NCBI GenBank assembly: GCA_038891035.1
Contig: JAWAEW010000007.1
Span: forward strand, 1-51,843
DNA length: 51,843 bases
Reading direction: 5' to 3'
Source of the DNA: UBA10161 sp038891035
Lineage (GTDB): Archaea; Micrarchaeota; Micrarchaeia; Anstonellales; Anstonellaceae
Shown one piece after another: positions 1 through 8,688 of this stretch (the first letter of the stretch is position 1; every line of letters begins with the position of its first letter). A program made the translations under genes and the position numbers. The notes under the pieces are model-generated. The model ran no database searches and had not been told where the DNA came from. It saw only the letters and a list, made by a program, of their open reading frames with translations.

Positions 1-2415
1 ACCCAGCCCGCCGATCAATTCATAGTCAAATAGCACATGCTTACTTTCGAAATATCGCATGGATTCTGCCAAATCTTCTGGCGTTCCTATAATAAAATCA
101 TGAGCTACTCTTCCAATCATATTTGTGGAAATATGCTCATTTCGCAGCACGGTCTTTCTTTCGCCCAAGTAGTTAGTCCAGTGACCATAGTCCCACCAAG
201 AAGTCAATCGATCGTCATAGTCAAGGTTTTTCCTTATCCATTCCATTGCCTCAATCCAATATGAAGCAATCCTGTTGCACCTAAAGCGTGCGCTGAATGC
301 AGCCTCAGAGGAAGCTTGCCGCTCTTCGTTTGTAGATGGAAAAAGCTCGTCAATGTTCATCTGTGACAGCCAGCATACGTCAAAGTCAAACTGCCGGTCT
401 ATATCTGAGGCAAAATTTGGATCCGAGCCTGCAAGGCAGAGGCTTTGGATTTGGTTTGGGCTTACGCCTCGCAATGAAAGCTGCTGGCAAAGATTTGCAA
501 CTTTTGGCATTACACCAAGAGGGTCATCTTGGTATCTTGTCTCAAATGACTTAAGTAATATTACTTTTGCATATCCAAATGGAAAGGTGGCTTGCGCATA
601 AACTAAAAGAAAGATTAACACGAGAAATGCTGCCTTTGCATGTTCTTGGATTGTTTGTATTTTGAAGCGCTTTCCTGCCCAAATCACTGCCTTTTCTATG
701 ACTGCTAGTGAAACTGCAGCAAAAATTGCAAACGACAAAACTGCATAGATTGTATATTTGAGCTTATTTAAACCAACATACGTAATTGGCAAAGCAAATA
801 AAAGGATAAGCAAGAAGACAGAAGGATGCTCCCTTTCGTCTTTTTCTCTTGCAAAATGCTCAATCACAAGCCCTACTGCACTTATGATCAAAAACACAAA
901 AACAAGTGAATTTTCTTTTTTGTCAGTAGTATCAGTTATGTTTACAAGCACCTTGAAAATAAAGTCCATTGTGGCAAATAGTGCATTTGCCAACAAAGAA
1001 AACAATAAAGAGACAGCATCCAGCACCTCAAAAATTATGCCTTTGTGGTTTTTTGGAACAAGGGCAATAAAGCCTGCTTCACCCTCGAACTGGTTGCCTG
1101 CTCGGTTCTGTTCTGCTATGGTTTTTTGGAGTGGCACAACAAATTGTGAGGCTGCAACATAGTCTCTGATTTCATTCTTCAATGGTGCTCCAAGTGGGGA
1201 GATAAGCAAAATTAGTCCTGCAAAAACAAGCAAGGCAATCAGACTCACTCTCTGCCAATATGAAAATGAATGTCTTTGCAGCGCAAAGCTTGAGATTGTG
1301 AGGAAAATGAATGCCACAACTGCCATCAAAACCTTGCTTCCTAAAAGAGAGAGTAGTGGTGCATTGATATAGATTCCAAGAAGGATGGAGCCTAAAACAA
1401 AGCCGGCAAGGATTATGCCGCATTCTTTTACAAAATCAGTGTTTGGCTTGCCGCGCACAAAATAATCTATCCCCTGAATTACCATAATTCCAGCTAAAGG
1501 AAGTGCAAGCACTACTTGGACATTTGAGGCAAGAGTGGAGACAAAAAAAGCATAGGAGGAAACGAGAAGAAGGGTGTGGTCTTTTTTGTAAAGTGACCAG
1601 GCAAATGTACCTAAAGAAACAAAAAGCCCCATAAAGCCAACGGGGGCAGCTTCATTTACCCCTGCAGACATTTTGAAGATTGTCAGGGGCATGAGTGTAA
1701 TTAGGAAGGCTGCCAAAAGTCCGTATCTTCTTTCATAAACTGAAGAGACAAGAAGATATGCTCCGAAAGAAAGCAGCGCTGCAGAAATTGGCGGAAGCCA
1801 ACTTGAGGTGGTGAAAAGCAAATAATTGTCATATGGCTTTCCACCAGTATAAAGTGTATACCATTGAGCTTCTAAATAAGCTTTAAGCGGGACTGAGCGA
1901 TGGGAAGAATTTGCTTCAGGCCACCATGCAGTGTCATCAATAGGAGGTACTGCCCCAAACTGCAGAATCTGTGCTGCACTGTAAACATACCAGTAAGGGT
2001 CAAGTTCAGAATAAATAGGTGAGTATGTCTGAATTCTCAGCCAAAATGCAAGAAGTGCAATAAAGAAAAGCAAGAAAGAGACTGAGAGATTTTGTAGATT
2101 TTCTGCTGTAAGTGGAAAATCAATTTTTGGAGGTTTGAATGCTTCATTTTTGATTCCAAAGAAAATTCCTATTGCGGTCAAGATAAAAAAGTTAAGCAAA
2201 ACTAAGGAAAGGGAAAAATGCACCCCTGCAAGGCCTTGTAAAAACAGCAAAGTAGGAACCGCAAATAATCCTATGAAAAATGACACAAAAAGCTTTTCTG
2301 TGAAAGACAGCTTGGATTTTTTAAGCAGTGGAAAGCCTAGCGCAATCCCTGGGATGAACGCAAAAAGAAATACCAGAACTGTATGATACAAAGCATCAAA
2401 TGTGAATGCGACCAT
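1..2415 (-). CDS. aglB: Oligosaccharyltransferase AglB/STT3, C-terminus cut by window edge
   Basis: Reading from an ATG at 2415 down to base 1, the frame stays open for 805 codons with no stop, so the gene runs off the left edge. The first ~600 residues are mostly hydrophobic membrane segments. An ELDPYWY motif near residue 135 matches the acidic metal-binding loop of STT3 proteins, and the WWDYG signature, followed by HW, lies at residues 740-744 (bases 184-198). STT3/AglB transfers a lipid-linked glycan from dolichyl phosphate to Asn in N-X-S/T sequons on the outer face of the membrane. The start has no Shine-Dalgarno, but a TATA-like box lies about 30 nt upstream, which fits a leaderless mRNA. 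It is divergent from a polyprenyl reductase/cis-prenyltransferase operon that could make its lipid carrier. Family assignment is firm because of the WWDYG motif. Confidence 0.93.
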   Translation of the reverse strand, partial: MVAFTFDALYHTVLVFLFAFIPGIALGFPLLKKSKLSFTEKLFVSFFIGLFAVPTLLFLQGLAGVHFSLSLVLLNFFILTAIGIFFGIKNEAFKPPKIDFPLTAENLQNLSVSFLLFFIALLAFWLRIQTYSPIYSELDPYWYVYSAAQILQFGAVPPIDDTAWWPEANSSHRSVPLKAYLEAQWYTLYTGGKPYDNYLLFTTSSWLPPISAALLSFGAYLLVSSVYERRYGLLAAFLITLMPLTIFKMSAGVNEAAPVGFMGLFVSLGTFAWSLYKKDHTLLLVSSYAFFVSTLASNVQVVLALPLAGIMVIQGIDYFVRGKPNTDFVKECGIILAGFVLGSILLGIYINAPLLSLLGSKVLMAVVAFIFLTISSFALQRHSFSYWQRVSLIALLVFAGLILLISPLGAPLKNEIRDYVAASQFVVPLQKTIAEQNRAGNQFEGEAGFIALVPKNHKGIIFEVLDAVSLLFSLLANALFATMDFIFKVLVNITDTTDKKENSLVFVFLIISAVGLVIEHFAREKDEREHPSVFLLILLFALPITYVGLNKLKYTIYAVLSFAIFAAVSLAVIEKAVIWAGKRFKIQTIQEHAKAAFLVLIFLLVYAQATFPFGYAKVILLKSFETRYQDDPLGVMPKVANLCQQLSLRGVSPNQIQSLCLAGSDPNFASDIDRQFDFDVCWLSQMNIDELFPSTNEERQASSEAAFSARFRCNRIASYWIEAMEWIRKNLDYDDRLTSWWDYGHWTNYLGERKTVLRNEHISTNMIGRVAHDFIIGTPEDLAESMRYFESKHVLFDYELIGGLG

Positions 2416-2442
2416 GGCATCTTGTGATTTGCCAGCAAGCAG

Positions 2443-2475
2443 CTATAAAAACCTAATCGTCTGCCCTTAAAAAGC
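2443..2475. promoter_or_regulatory. Divergent TATA boxes between aglB and the reductase operon
   Basis: The 80-nt gap holds TATAAAAA at 2444-2451, which reads TTTTTATA toward aglB and ends about 29 nt before its ATG. It also holds TTAAAAAG at 2467-2474, about 22-29 nt before the ATG at 2496. Both spacings fit archaeal TATA boxes driving leaderless transcripts, and neither start has a Shine-Dalgarno. Assignment is by inspection only. Confidence 0.5.
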
Positions 2476-2495
2476 TAGCTTAAGCTCTTTTTTGT

Positions 2496-3590
2496 ATGTA
2501 TGACTTGCACATAATAGGCGGGGGCCCTGCTGGCTGCTTTGCAGGCATAGCAGCTGTAATGGAAGGGAGAAAGGTGCTTCTTTCTGAAGAGCACAACAGA
2601 ATAGGTGAACCTGAGGCTTGTTCTGGGTTGGTTTCAAAATCAGGGCTGGACGCCCTTTTGCCTTATGTGAATTACAAGAAAGTAAAGCTAAATGAGATTG
2701 ATTCAGCAAAAATAATCTGCGGCGCTCAGGAGGTGGAACTGAGGCCAAAAAAAGAGAAGGCAATATTGATTTGTAGGAAAAAGTTTGATAAGATGGCTGC
2801 TGACAGGTTTTTGCTTGAAGGCGGAAAGCTTGAGCTTGGAAAGAAGGTGACAAGGAAGTTTGAAGCAGACGTAATTGTTGGGGCAGACGGTCCAGCATCT
2901 GCAATTGCACAACACTTTGGCTTTCCGAAACTGACTAAGTTTGTTGCAACCATTCAAGGAGATTTTGAGTATTCGTGTGAAAACCCGCGGCAGGTGCAAA
3001 TTTATCTTTCATCCACGGAATTTCCTGGCTTTTTTGGCTGGATCATCCCGATAAATGAAGAGGAGGCGAAAATAGGAGTTGGAGTGAGGCTACCTTACCA
3101 TCCTTTGCCTTATTTCAAAAGATTTGCATCCAAGCTTAAGCTTGTAAAAGCACACTCACAATTTGCAGCAGTTATACCTTTGCAGGTCCGCAAAAAAACT
3201 GCAATGCAAAAAGGAAACATTCGGGTAGTTCTTGCCGGTGATGCTGCAGGTCATGTAAAGGCAACCACTGGAGGGGGGATATTTTTTGGTGCAAGTTGCG
3301 GTCTTTTGGCAGGAAGGTATGCTTTTTGGCCAGAAAAATACGAGAAGGCTTGGAGAAAGGAATATGAATCTGATTTGTGGCTGCACTCCAAAATAAGAGA
3401 CTTTCTTGACTTGTGGGATGGGCAACCCCCTGCTTTGCTTTTTCAGCTTGCAAAAGCGTTCCTTTTTGATAAGCTAATCTCAAAGGAAGGACGAATGGAT
3501 AGGCTCTCTTTGATGTTTAAGCCCTCATTGGTGCTTTCTTATGGGGAAATAATTGCAAAAAGCATAGTGGGTGTGTTTGATGAAGGTTGA
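2496..3590 (+). CDS. Geranylgeranyl reductase family FAD-dependent oxidoreductase
   Basis: The 364-residue protein opens with a dinucleotide-binding GGGPAG at residues 8-13. It has the family motif PEACSGL at residues 39-45, where a conserved Cys lies near the flavin, and the second FAD motif GDAAGHVKATTGGGI from about residue 249. Family members reduce double bonds in geranylgeranyl chains of archaeal membrane lipids, or in dolichyl phosphate, using FADH2. It heads an overlapping plus-strand operon, with the PHP gene starting inside its last codons. A cis-prenyltransferase lies two genes downstream and aglB is divergent. A role in saturating the dolichol-type carrier is therefore plausible, but core-lipid reduction is equally possible. 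The start is the first ATG after a TATA-like box. Confidence 0.85.
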   Translation: MYDLHIIGGGPAGCFAGIAAVMEGRKVLLSEEHNRIGEPEACSGLVSKSGLDALLPYVNYKKVKLNEIDSAKIICGAQEVELRPKKEKAILICRKKFDKMAADRFLLEGGKLELGKKVTRKFEADVIVGADGPASAIAQHFGFPKLTKFVATIQGDFEYSCENPRQVQIYLSSTEFPGFFGWIIPINEEEAKIGVGVRLPYHPLPYFKRFASKLKLVKAHSQFAAVIPLQVRKKTAMQKGNIRVVLAGDAAGHVKATTGGGIFFGASCGLLAGRYAFWPEKYEKAWRKEYESDLWLHSKIRDFLDLWDGQPPALLFQLAKAFLFDKLISKEGRMDRLSLMFKPSLVLSYGEIIAKSIVGVFDEG

Positions 3591-4257
3591 TTTTCACATA
3601 CATACAAATTATTCTTTTGACTCACTTTCTGAGCCAAAGCAAGTGGTGCTTGAGGCTGAAAAAAAAGGCCTAGATGCAATCGCAATAACTGATCATGATG
3701 AAATCCGTGGTGCACTTGAAGCCAAAAGACATGTAGAAAAGCTTGGGCTTAAGCTTCAAGTAATTGTTGGAGAGGAAGTTGCAACAGATGAAGGAGACTT
3801 GCTTGTTTATTTTGTGAAAAAGAGAATTGAGCCTGCCGGCTTGGCTGAAGTATTGGCACAGGCAAAAAAGCAAAATGCAGTATGCGTTGCAGCGCATCCG
3901 TATGATTTTGCAAGAAGTGGGATTGCCGTTGAAAAACTTGAAAAAGATATTTTGAAAGGAATAGATGGTATTGAGGTTTTCAATGCACGGGTTTCTTTTG
4001 CCCAAATAAACCAAAAGGCGTTTGAATTCTGCCTAAAAAGCAGCAAAGCGCAGTTTGCAGGAAGTGATGCGCATCATTTGTCAGAAATAGGCAAAGCTTA
4101 TGTAGAATTTGAAGGTGTAAAACGGCTGGATGCACGTGCAGTGCTTGGTGCAAAAAGAAGGATAGCTGGAAGCCTCTCCCCTTTTTTTGTACATTTTTAT
4201 TCCAGGCTTGCTATTCTGAGGCGCAATTTAAATAATTTCTTGGCAAAACGTTTCTGA
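3580..4257 (+). CDS. PHP-domain metal-dependent phosphoesterase
   Basis: This 225-residue protein has PHP-domain metal-binding motifs in order: DFHIHT at residues 3-8, ITDHDE near residue 38, GEEV near residue 65, AAHPYD, and a late AGSDAHH. The family hydrolyses phosphoesters, and members include histidinol phosphatase and nucleoside 3',5'-bisphosphate phosphatase. The substrate cannot be told from sequence. I chose ATG 3580 because it places the DFHIHT strand at the N-terminus as usual; an ATG nine bases upstream is also in frame. The start overlaps the reductase stop, and the stop overlaps the ATG of the cis-prenyltransferase (TGATG), so the three are probably translationally coupled. Confidence 0.85.
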   Translation: MKVDFHIHTNYSFDSLSEPKQVVLEAEKKGLDAIAITDHDEIRGALEAKRHVEKLGLKLQVIVGEEVATDEGDLLVYFVKKRIEPAGLAEVLAQAKKQNAVCVAAHPYDFARSGIAVEKLEKDILKGIDGIEVFNARVSFAQINQKAFEFCLKSSKAQFAGSDAHHLSEIGKAYVEFEGVKRLDARAVLGAKRRIAGSLSPFFVHFYSRLAILRRNLNNFLAKRF

Positions 4258-4925
4258 TGAGGCCGAAGCACATTGCAATAATACCAGACGGAAACCGCAG
4301 ATGGGCCAGGAGACACAAAATAAGCAAGGTGGAGGCATATGAAAAAGGCATAGATAAAATTGCAAATGTGCTTAAATGGTGCAAAAAATACGGAATAAGG
4401 ACACTTACGATGTGGGGGTTTTCTACTGAAAATTTCAGAAGGGAAAAGGAGGAGGTAAGGCAGCTTTTTTTGCTCTTTGACAAAAAGCTTACAGAAGGCC
4501 TAAAGAAAGATTACAAGAAATACAAGGCCCGTGTGCGCTTTTTAGGAAACTTGCAGGCTTTTCCTTTGCAGCTTCAGGAGAAAATGAAAAAAGCAGAAGC
4601 TGAGACTGCAAAAAATACAAAATACACCCTTAATTTGCTTATAGGATATGGTGGCAGGCAAGAAATACTGAATGCGGTTAATCTGGCAATCGAAGAAGGG
4701 AAAAAGCTGGATATGAAAGGTTTTGAGAGATTGCTTTACCTTCAGGATGAGCCGGATTTGGTTATTAGGACTTCAGGGGAGATCAGGACAAGCGGTTTTC
4801 TTCCTTGGCAGACTGCCTATTCCGAATATTATTTTTGCAAAAAGCTTTGGCCAGACTTTTCAGAGGCCGACTTCAAAAGAGCACTTGAAGAGTATTCTAG
4901 GAGGAAAAGGAAATACGGAAGATAG
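4257..4925 (+). CDS. uppS: Cis-prenyltransferase (UppS/dehydrodolichyl diphosphate synthase)
   Basis: The 222-residue protein carries all cis-prenyltransferase signatures: HIAIIPDGNRRWA at residues 4-16 with the catalytic Asp, MWGFSTENFRR near residue 53, and DLVIRTSGE followed by FLPWQ and a C-terminal SEYYFC segment. These enzymes condense isopentenyl diphosphate in cis onto an allylic diphosphate to give long polyprenyl diphosphates. In archaea the product becomes the dolichyl phosphate sugar carrier. The ATG overlaps the PHP stop by one base. Clustering with a GGR-family reductase and divergent aglB supports a role in N-glycosylation lipid supply. Confidence 0.93.
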   Translation: MRPKHIAIIPDGNRRWARRHKISKVEAYEKGIDKIANVLKWCKKYGIRTLTMWGFSTENFRREKEEVRQLFLLFDKKLTEGLKKDYKKYKARVRFLGNLQAFPLQLQEKMKKAEAETAKNTKYTLNLLIGYGGRQEILNAVNLAIEEGKKLDMKGFERLLYLQDEPDLVIRTSGEIRTSGFLPWQTAYSEYYFCKKLWPDFSEADFKRALEEYSRRKRKYGR

Positions 4926-4936
4926 GTTGTGTTGCA

Positions 4937-5299
4937 ATGCAAACCTATATTGTTTCAAACCTTTCCAAAAAAATTCATCTGAAAATGAAAATGGAGGTTG
5001 CAAAAACCCGGCTGCAACAGATGCGCGGCCTCATGTTCCGAAAAGAAATTATTCCGATGCTTTTTATTTTTGAAAGTGAAGGAAAACACCCTATACATTC
5101 TTTTTTTGTCCCTGCCTGTTTTGATGCCATTTACCTTTCAAAGGAATTTGTAGTGCGTGAAATCTTCAGGCGAATTCAGCCAAATACTCTCTTGATTTGT
5201 CCTTCTGAGAATGCCAAATTTCTGCTTGAGCTTCCATGCAAGCTTTCGAGCAGATTGAAAATAGAAGTAGGAGATGTTTTGAGGTTGGAGGAATGCTGA
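4937..5299 (+). CDS. DUF192 family protein
   Basis: This 120-residue protein matches the DUF192 pattern. It has RGLMFRK at about residues 30-36, MLFIF about ten residues later, an FDAIYLS stretch, a P-x-T-L-L-I segment, and a closing LELPCK...LKIEVGDVL. DUF192 is a small all-beta domain of unknown biochemical role, common in archaea and bacteria and sometimes secreted. No signal peptide is seen here, unlike many members. It sits 11 nt after uppS, and its 3' end overlaps the next start by seven bases. No function should be inferred from the position. Confidence 0.75.
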   Translation: MQTYIVSNLSKKIHLKMKMEVAKTRLQQMRGLMFRKEIIPMLFIFESEGKHPIHSFFVPACFDAIYLSKEFVVREIFRRIQPNTLLICPSENAKFLLELPCKLSSRLKIEVGDVLRLEEC

Positions 5300-6645
5300 A
5301 AAAAATTGGACTTGGATGGAATTTTGGAGACTGGAAGGCGCAATACAGTGTAGGGCTGCCAAGGCTTTCTGAAGAGGAAAAGGCCTTAGTGCTGATGGTT
5401 GTTGAAAAGTTCAGGGCTGAGGCTGAGCGCAGAGAGGTCAAAAACGAGCAAGATGCAATGCAGACTGCCAAAGAGCTTTTGAGTGAGGTGTGCGAACAGG
5501 AAGGTATCGAGTTGGATGATGACCAGGAAAAATACCTTGCAGAATTTGTTTTCCTTCATACATGGGGGTTTGGATTTTTGCAAAATTTGCTTTCTGACCC
5601 AAACCTTGAAGAAATTGCAATAATTGGAATTGGTCAGCCGGTTTATGTATATAAACGAAAGGTGGGCTGGCTGAAAACAAATATTATGATAGATTCGCAA
5701 GAATATTTTGTCTCGCTTGTAAATAGGCTAGGGCGGAATCTTGGCAGAAGACTTACTGCCCAAAATCCACGCCTAAATGCAATGCTTGAGGATGGAAGTA
5801 GGATACATGCCTCTATGCCTCCTGTATCCTCTTGCGAACTTACTATAAGAAAATTTACCAGAGAACCGCTTTCTCCTTTTGAGCTGGCAGAAGATACATA
5901 CTCAGCAGAGGCCATGGCTCTTCTTTCGCTTTGCATGCAGGCAGACATGACCATTATGATTGCAGGCAACACTGCCTCAGGCAAAACTTCCACTCTTAAT
6001 GCACTTTTGTGCTTTGTGCCAAGTAGCGAGAGGCTGCTTTTGATAGAGGAAACCCCAGAGATTTCAATCCCACACCCTCATCAGTTGAGACTGCTTCCGT
6101 TTGAAGAAGGCGGTGTTGGAATGGTAGAGCTGGTGCGCGATTCACTTAGGATGAGGCCGGATAGGGTAGTGGTAGGTGAAATACGGACACCAAATGAGGC
6201 TGCAGCTTTTCTTGAATCTGCACTTTCTGGCCAGGCAAAAGGTTGCTATACCACTTTTCATGCCCAAAGCTGTAAAGATGCAATGCTGAGGTTGAGGATG
6301 ATGGGCTGCATGCTTCAAGATTTGGAGGCCATAGATGTCATAGTTGTTCAAAGAAGAGTTTCGGTATATGATATAAGCAAAAGAAAAGTAGGGGAGAGGC
6401 GTTGCCTTACTGAAATTGCAGTAGCCAATCCGAAAGATTTACTTGCCCCTGTTGCTGTGTTTGAAGATAGAAAATTTGTAAGAAAAGACAGGCTTCTTCA
6501 GATAGTTTCAGAAAGAATGGGACTTACTCAAGCAGAAACCAAAAAGGAGCTTGAAAGAAGAGAGCGCTACTTTGCTTGTGGCAGGCCGAAAGGATTCGGT
6601 AGGGCATTTGAAGCAGTACAGAAAATGATGTTTGGAGGAAAATGA
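5293..6645 (+). CDS. Type IV pilus/Tad-like secretion ATPase (GspE/FlaI/TadA superfamily)
   Basis: This 450-residue cytoplasmic ATPase has Walker A AGNTASGKTS near residue 222. It is followed by an Asp-box-like EETPEI segment, Walker B-region RPDRVVVGEIR near residue 286, and a His-box GCYTTFHAQ. These are the hallmarks of hexameric ATPases that power assembly of type IV pili, archaella or Tad pili. I used ATG 5293, preceded by GGAGG, rather than an upstream ATG inside the DUF192 gene. The next gene, starting directly after its stop, is the matching membrane platform. No prepilin, peptidase or secretin-like gene is visible nearby, so the exported filament is unknown. Confidence 0.88.
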   Translation: MLKKIGLGWNFGDWKAQYSVGLPRLSEEEKALVLMVVEKFRAEAERREVKNEQDAMQTAKELLSEVCEQEGIELDDDQEKYLAEFVFLHTWGFGFLQNLLSDPNLEEIAIIGIGQPVYVYKRKVGWLKTNIMIDSQEYFVSLVNRLGRNLGRRLTAQNPRLNAMLEDGSRIHASMPPVSSCELTIRKFTREPLSPFELAEDTYSAEAMALLSLCMQADMTIMIAGNTASGKTSTLNALLCFVPSSERLLLIEETPEISIPHPHQLRLLPFEEGGVGMVELVRDSLRMRPDRVVVGEIRTPNEAAAFLESALSGQAKGCYTTFHAQSCKDAMLRLRMMGCMLQDLEAIDVIVVQRRVSVYDISKRKVGERRCLTEIAVANPKDLLAPVAVFEDRKFVRKDRLLQIVSERMGLTQAETKKELERRERYFACGRPKGFGRAFEAVQKMMFGGK

Positions 6646-8316
6646 ATGTTGGGGCTTGCAAAGCTTATCAGCAAATTGGGGATTATTCGCATTTTCGGGA
6701 AGAGCCAAAAACTTGAGTCGGAATTGCAAAAGGCAGGCTGGGCGGGAGTAGACGGATCAAAGTTTGCATCTGGTGCTGCTTTGATTTCGATGTTTCCTGC
6801 TTTTGCAGTTGTCTTTCTTGCATTCTTGATAGGACTTTCTATACAAGAAATGGTTGGGTTTGGCTTGCTTTCTTTTGGGATTGTTTTTGCGTTTCTTTAT
6901 TTTCTTCCTGCTTTGTTTGCAAGAAGAAGGCTTGCAACAATTGAAGCAGAGCTTCCGTTTCTTTTGAGGGAGGCAGCAATTTGCATAGATATAGGAATAC
7001 CATTTGAAAAATGCATAGATAAGCTTTCGAAAAGAGATTATGCAATTTCTTCTGAACTTGCAGCAGCGCATCTTCAAATACGCTCTGGGGCAAGTGTGCA
7101 GGCTGCTCTCATGCAAGTAGCGGCTCGGCTGGGCTCGATGCAAGTCAAAAGATGCTTTATGCTTATGTGTTCTTTGTATGAAACAGGAGCGAAAAGTGAG
7201 CCACTCAAGCAGCTTGCTTCTGAGCTATCCGCTTCGCAGATGGCACAACTGCGGCTTCAGGCAGGAAGGGCGTCTCTTCTTTTGATTTTCTTTATCGCCT
7301 CTTCTGCTCTTCTTCCATCTTTTTTTACAGTTTTTGCCGCAATACTTCCTTCTGCAGGAGAGGCTGTTCCGTCCTGGGCAATTTATGTTTCATTCCTTTT
7401 TGTTTTTCCTGCGATTAATACAATTCCACTGTTTTTGATAGCGATGAACATGCCTTCTTTTAGGCAGCAAAAAAGTGTATTGGAAAGTTATCTCAAATCA
7501 ATTGGGATTAAGTTAAGTCATCGCAGTCTTGTCGTTGCGCTTTTTGCATTTTTGACTGCTGCGAGCTTGATTGCCTTGCAGTACAGCTTGACTGCAGCTG
7601 CTATTATTTTCCTGCTTGCTCCAACTGTTTACGGCCTTGCCTCATTTTTAGCGCACAGGCAAATAGCGCAGGCTGAGGCTTTTCTTCCTGATGCGCTTTA
7701 TTCTGCTGCCTCTGCACATCGGCTTTTGTCTCCAGAAAAGCTGCTTTCTTTCCTTTCAAAAGGTGGGTTTGGAATGCTTTCTGAGGCTTTTGAAATCGCC
7801 TTAAGGAGGCAGAAGGCAGGTGAAAGCTTTGCTGCTTCTTTGGAGGCAGCCTTCAACCACTGCCCTTCCTTACTCGTTCGTCGCGCAACTGCTCTTTTGG
7901 TGCTTTCATACGAGACGGGGGCGGATATGTATTTTGCTTTGCGGGAGACTGCCCAAGATATCGCATCATTTTTTAGCTTGGTTGCTGAACGCTCAGCACA
8001 GCTTTCAATACAACGCTACACTGTTTTGGCCGCAAGTGGACTTCTTGTGCCTGCAATTTTGGGTAGCACTATTTCACTTGCTCCTTTGCTTGCAATACAA
8101 GATAAGGAATCCTTTGAGCCGATTGCAGTTTCTTGCCCAATATATCTTGCTTTAAATGCTGCATTTTCAGCACTTTCGCTTGGTCTTTCAGAAGGCAATC
8201 TGCGCAAAGCAGGGCTTTATTTTGCCTTTATGGCACCTGCTTCCCAACTTGTATTTGCAGTTTTTTCAGGTGAGCCATCTACTCTGCTTTTAAATCCATC
8301 ACTTCAAATCGCATAA
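6646..8316 (+). CDS. Type II/IV secretion system F-family membrane platform (TadC/FlaJ-like)
   Basis: The 556-residue integral membrane protein has two similar halves. Each has a cytoplasmic helical T2SSF-like part (roughly residues 100-200 and 340-450) followed by hydrophobic segments. A long hydrophobic hairpin lies at residues 40-95 and the C-terminus is hydrophobic. The ATG follows the ATPase stop with no gap, so the two are one translational unit. F-family proteins anchor the ATPase and transmit its motion to the growing pilus. The duplicated architecture is like archaeal FlaJ and pilus homologues. The specific pilus system cannot be identified without the pilin genes. Confidence 0.85.
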   Translation: MLGLAKLISKLGIIRIFGKSQKLESELQKAGWAGVDGSKFASGAALISMFPAFAVVFLAFLIGLSIQEMVGFGLLSFGIVFAFLYFLPALFARRRLATIEAELPFLLREAAICIDIGIPFEKCIDKLSKRDYAISSELAAAHLQIRSGASVQAALMQVAARLGSMQVKRCFMLMCSLYETGAKSEPLKQLASELSASQMAQLRLQAGRASLLLIFFIASSALLPSFFTVFAAILPSAGEAVPSWAIYVSFLFVFPAINTIPLFLIAMNMPSFRQQKSVLESYLKSIGIKLSHRSLVVALFAFLTAASLIALQYSLTAAAIIFLLAPTVYGLASFLAHRQIAQAEAFLPDALYSAASAHRLLSPEKLLSFLSKGGFGMLSEAFEIALRRQKAGESFAASLEAAFNHCPSLLVRRATALLVLSYETGADMYFALRETAQDIASFFSLVAERSAQLSIQRYTVLAASGLLVPAILGSTISLAPLLAIQDKESFEPIAVSCPIYLALNAAFSALSLGLSEGNLRKAGLYFAFMAPASQLVFAVFSGEPSTLLLNPSLQIA

Positions 8317-8400
8317 GAGAAAGCATGTGCTACTTGATGTCTTTTGTGAAAAAAACAAAAGCCGCAAGCTAGTGCCTGCTTACTGAAAGGAAGTGATGTA
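8317..8400. promoter_or_regulatory. Spacer with Shine-Dalgarno ahead of the TRAM gene
   Basis: The 84-nt gap separates the secretion operon from the TRAM gene. AAAGGAAGTGAT lies just before the ATG and can act as a ribosome-binding site. No strong TATA box is obvious, so read-through from the upstream operon is possible. Confidence 0.35.
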
Positions 8401-8628
8401 ATGGGATTTGGTAGAGGATCTGACATGCCAAAGCCGGTGAAAATAGGAGACGAGCTTAACGTCTCTATTGAAGCTGTGGCTGCCAGAGGCGACGGAATCG
8501 CAAAAAAGGACGGATTTGTCATATTCGTTCCTGGAACTGCAGTTGGAGATAAGGTAAGAATACGCATAATTGCAGTCAAAGCAAGCTGCGCAATTGCTGA
8601 AAAACTGGGACAGGAAGAAGCAGCTTAA
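8401..8628 (+). CDS. Single TRAM-domain RNA-binding protein
   Basis: The 75-residue product is essentially one TRAM beta-barrel: VKIGDELNVSIEAVAARGDGIAK, then FVIFVPGTAVGDKVRIRI and a final strand. The G-D-G-I-A and FVPG...GD.V motifs are typical. Stand-alone archaeal TRAM proteins bind RNA and act like cold-shock RNA chaperones. In larger proteins the same domain is fused to tRNA-modifying enzymes. It is preceded by a good Shine-Dalgarno and followed by a long T-rich run, so it may be expressed as a short monocistronic message. The length fits the archaeal single-domain family. Confidence 0.88.
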   Translation: MGFGRGSDMPKPVKIGDELNVSIEAVAARGDGIAKKDGFVIFVPGTAVGDKVRIRIIAVKASCAIAEKLGQEEAA

Positions 8629-8656
8629 ATTTTTTCTTTTTTTCCTTTTTTCCAAT
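8629..8656 (+). terminator. Poly-T termination region after the TRAM gene
   Basis: Immediately after the TRAM stop are three T-runs of six or seven bases separated by single C or CC residues, with no hairpin. Intrinsic termination in archaea typically occurs at such U-rich tracts. The adjacent pyrE starts 33 bases later, so this would separate the two transcripts. Confidence 0.6.
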
Positions 8657-8688
8657 AAAGATAAAAGGCTGGAGGCAGAAAAGGCTTC

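Noticed and set aside
37..2386. Several plus-strand open frames in the first 2.4 kb
   Set aside because: They are antisense to the continuous aglB frame, which has the WWDYG motif and membrane segments. The plus-strand frames have no family features.
8317..8400. Possible non-coding RNA before the TRAM gene
   Set aside because: No stable fold beyond short complementary words is apparent by eye.
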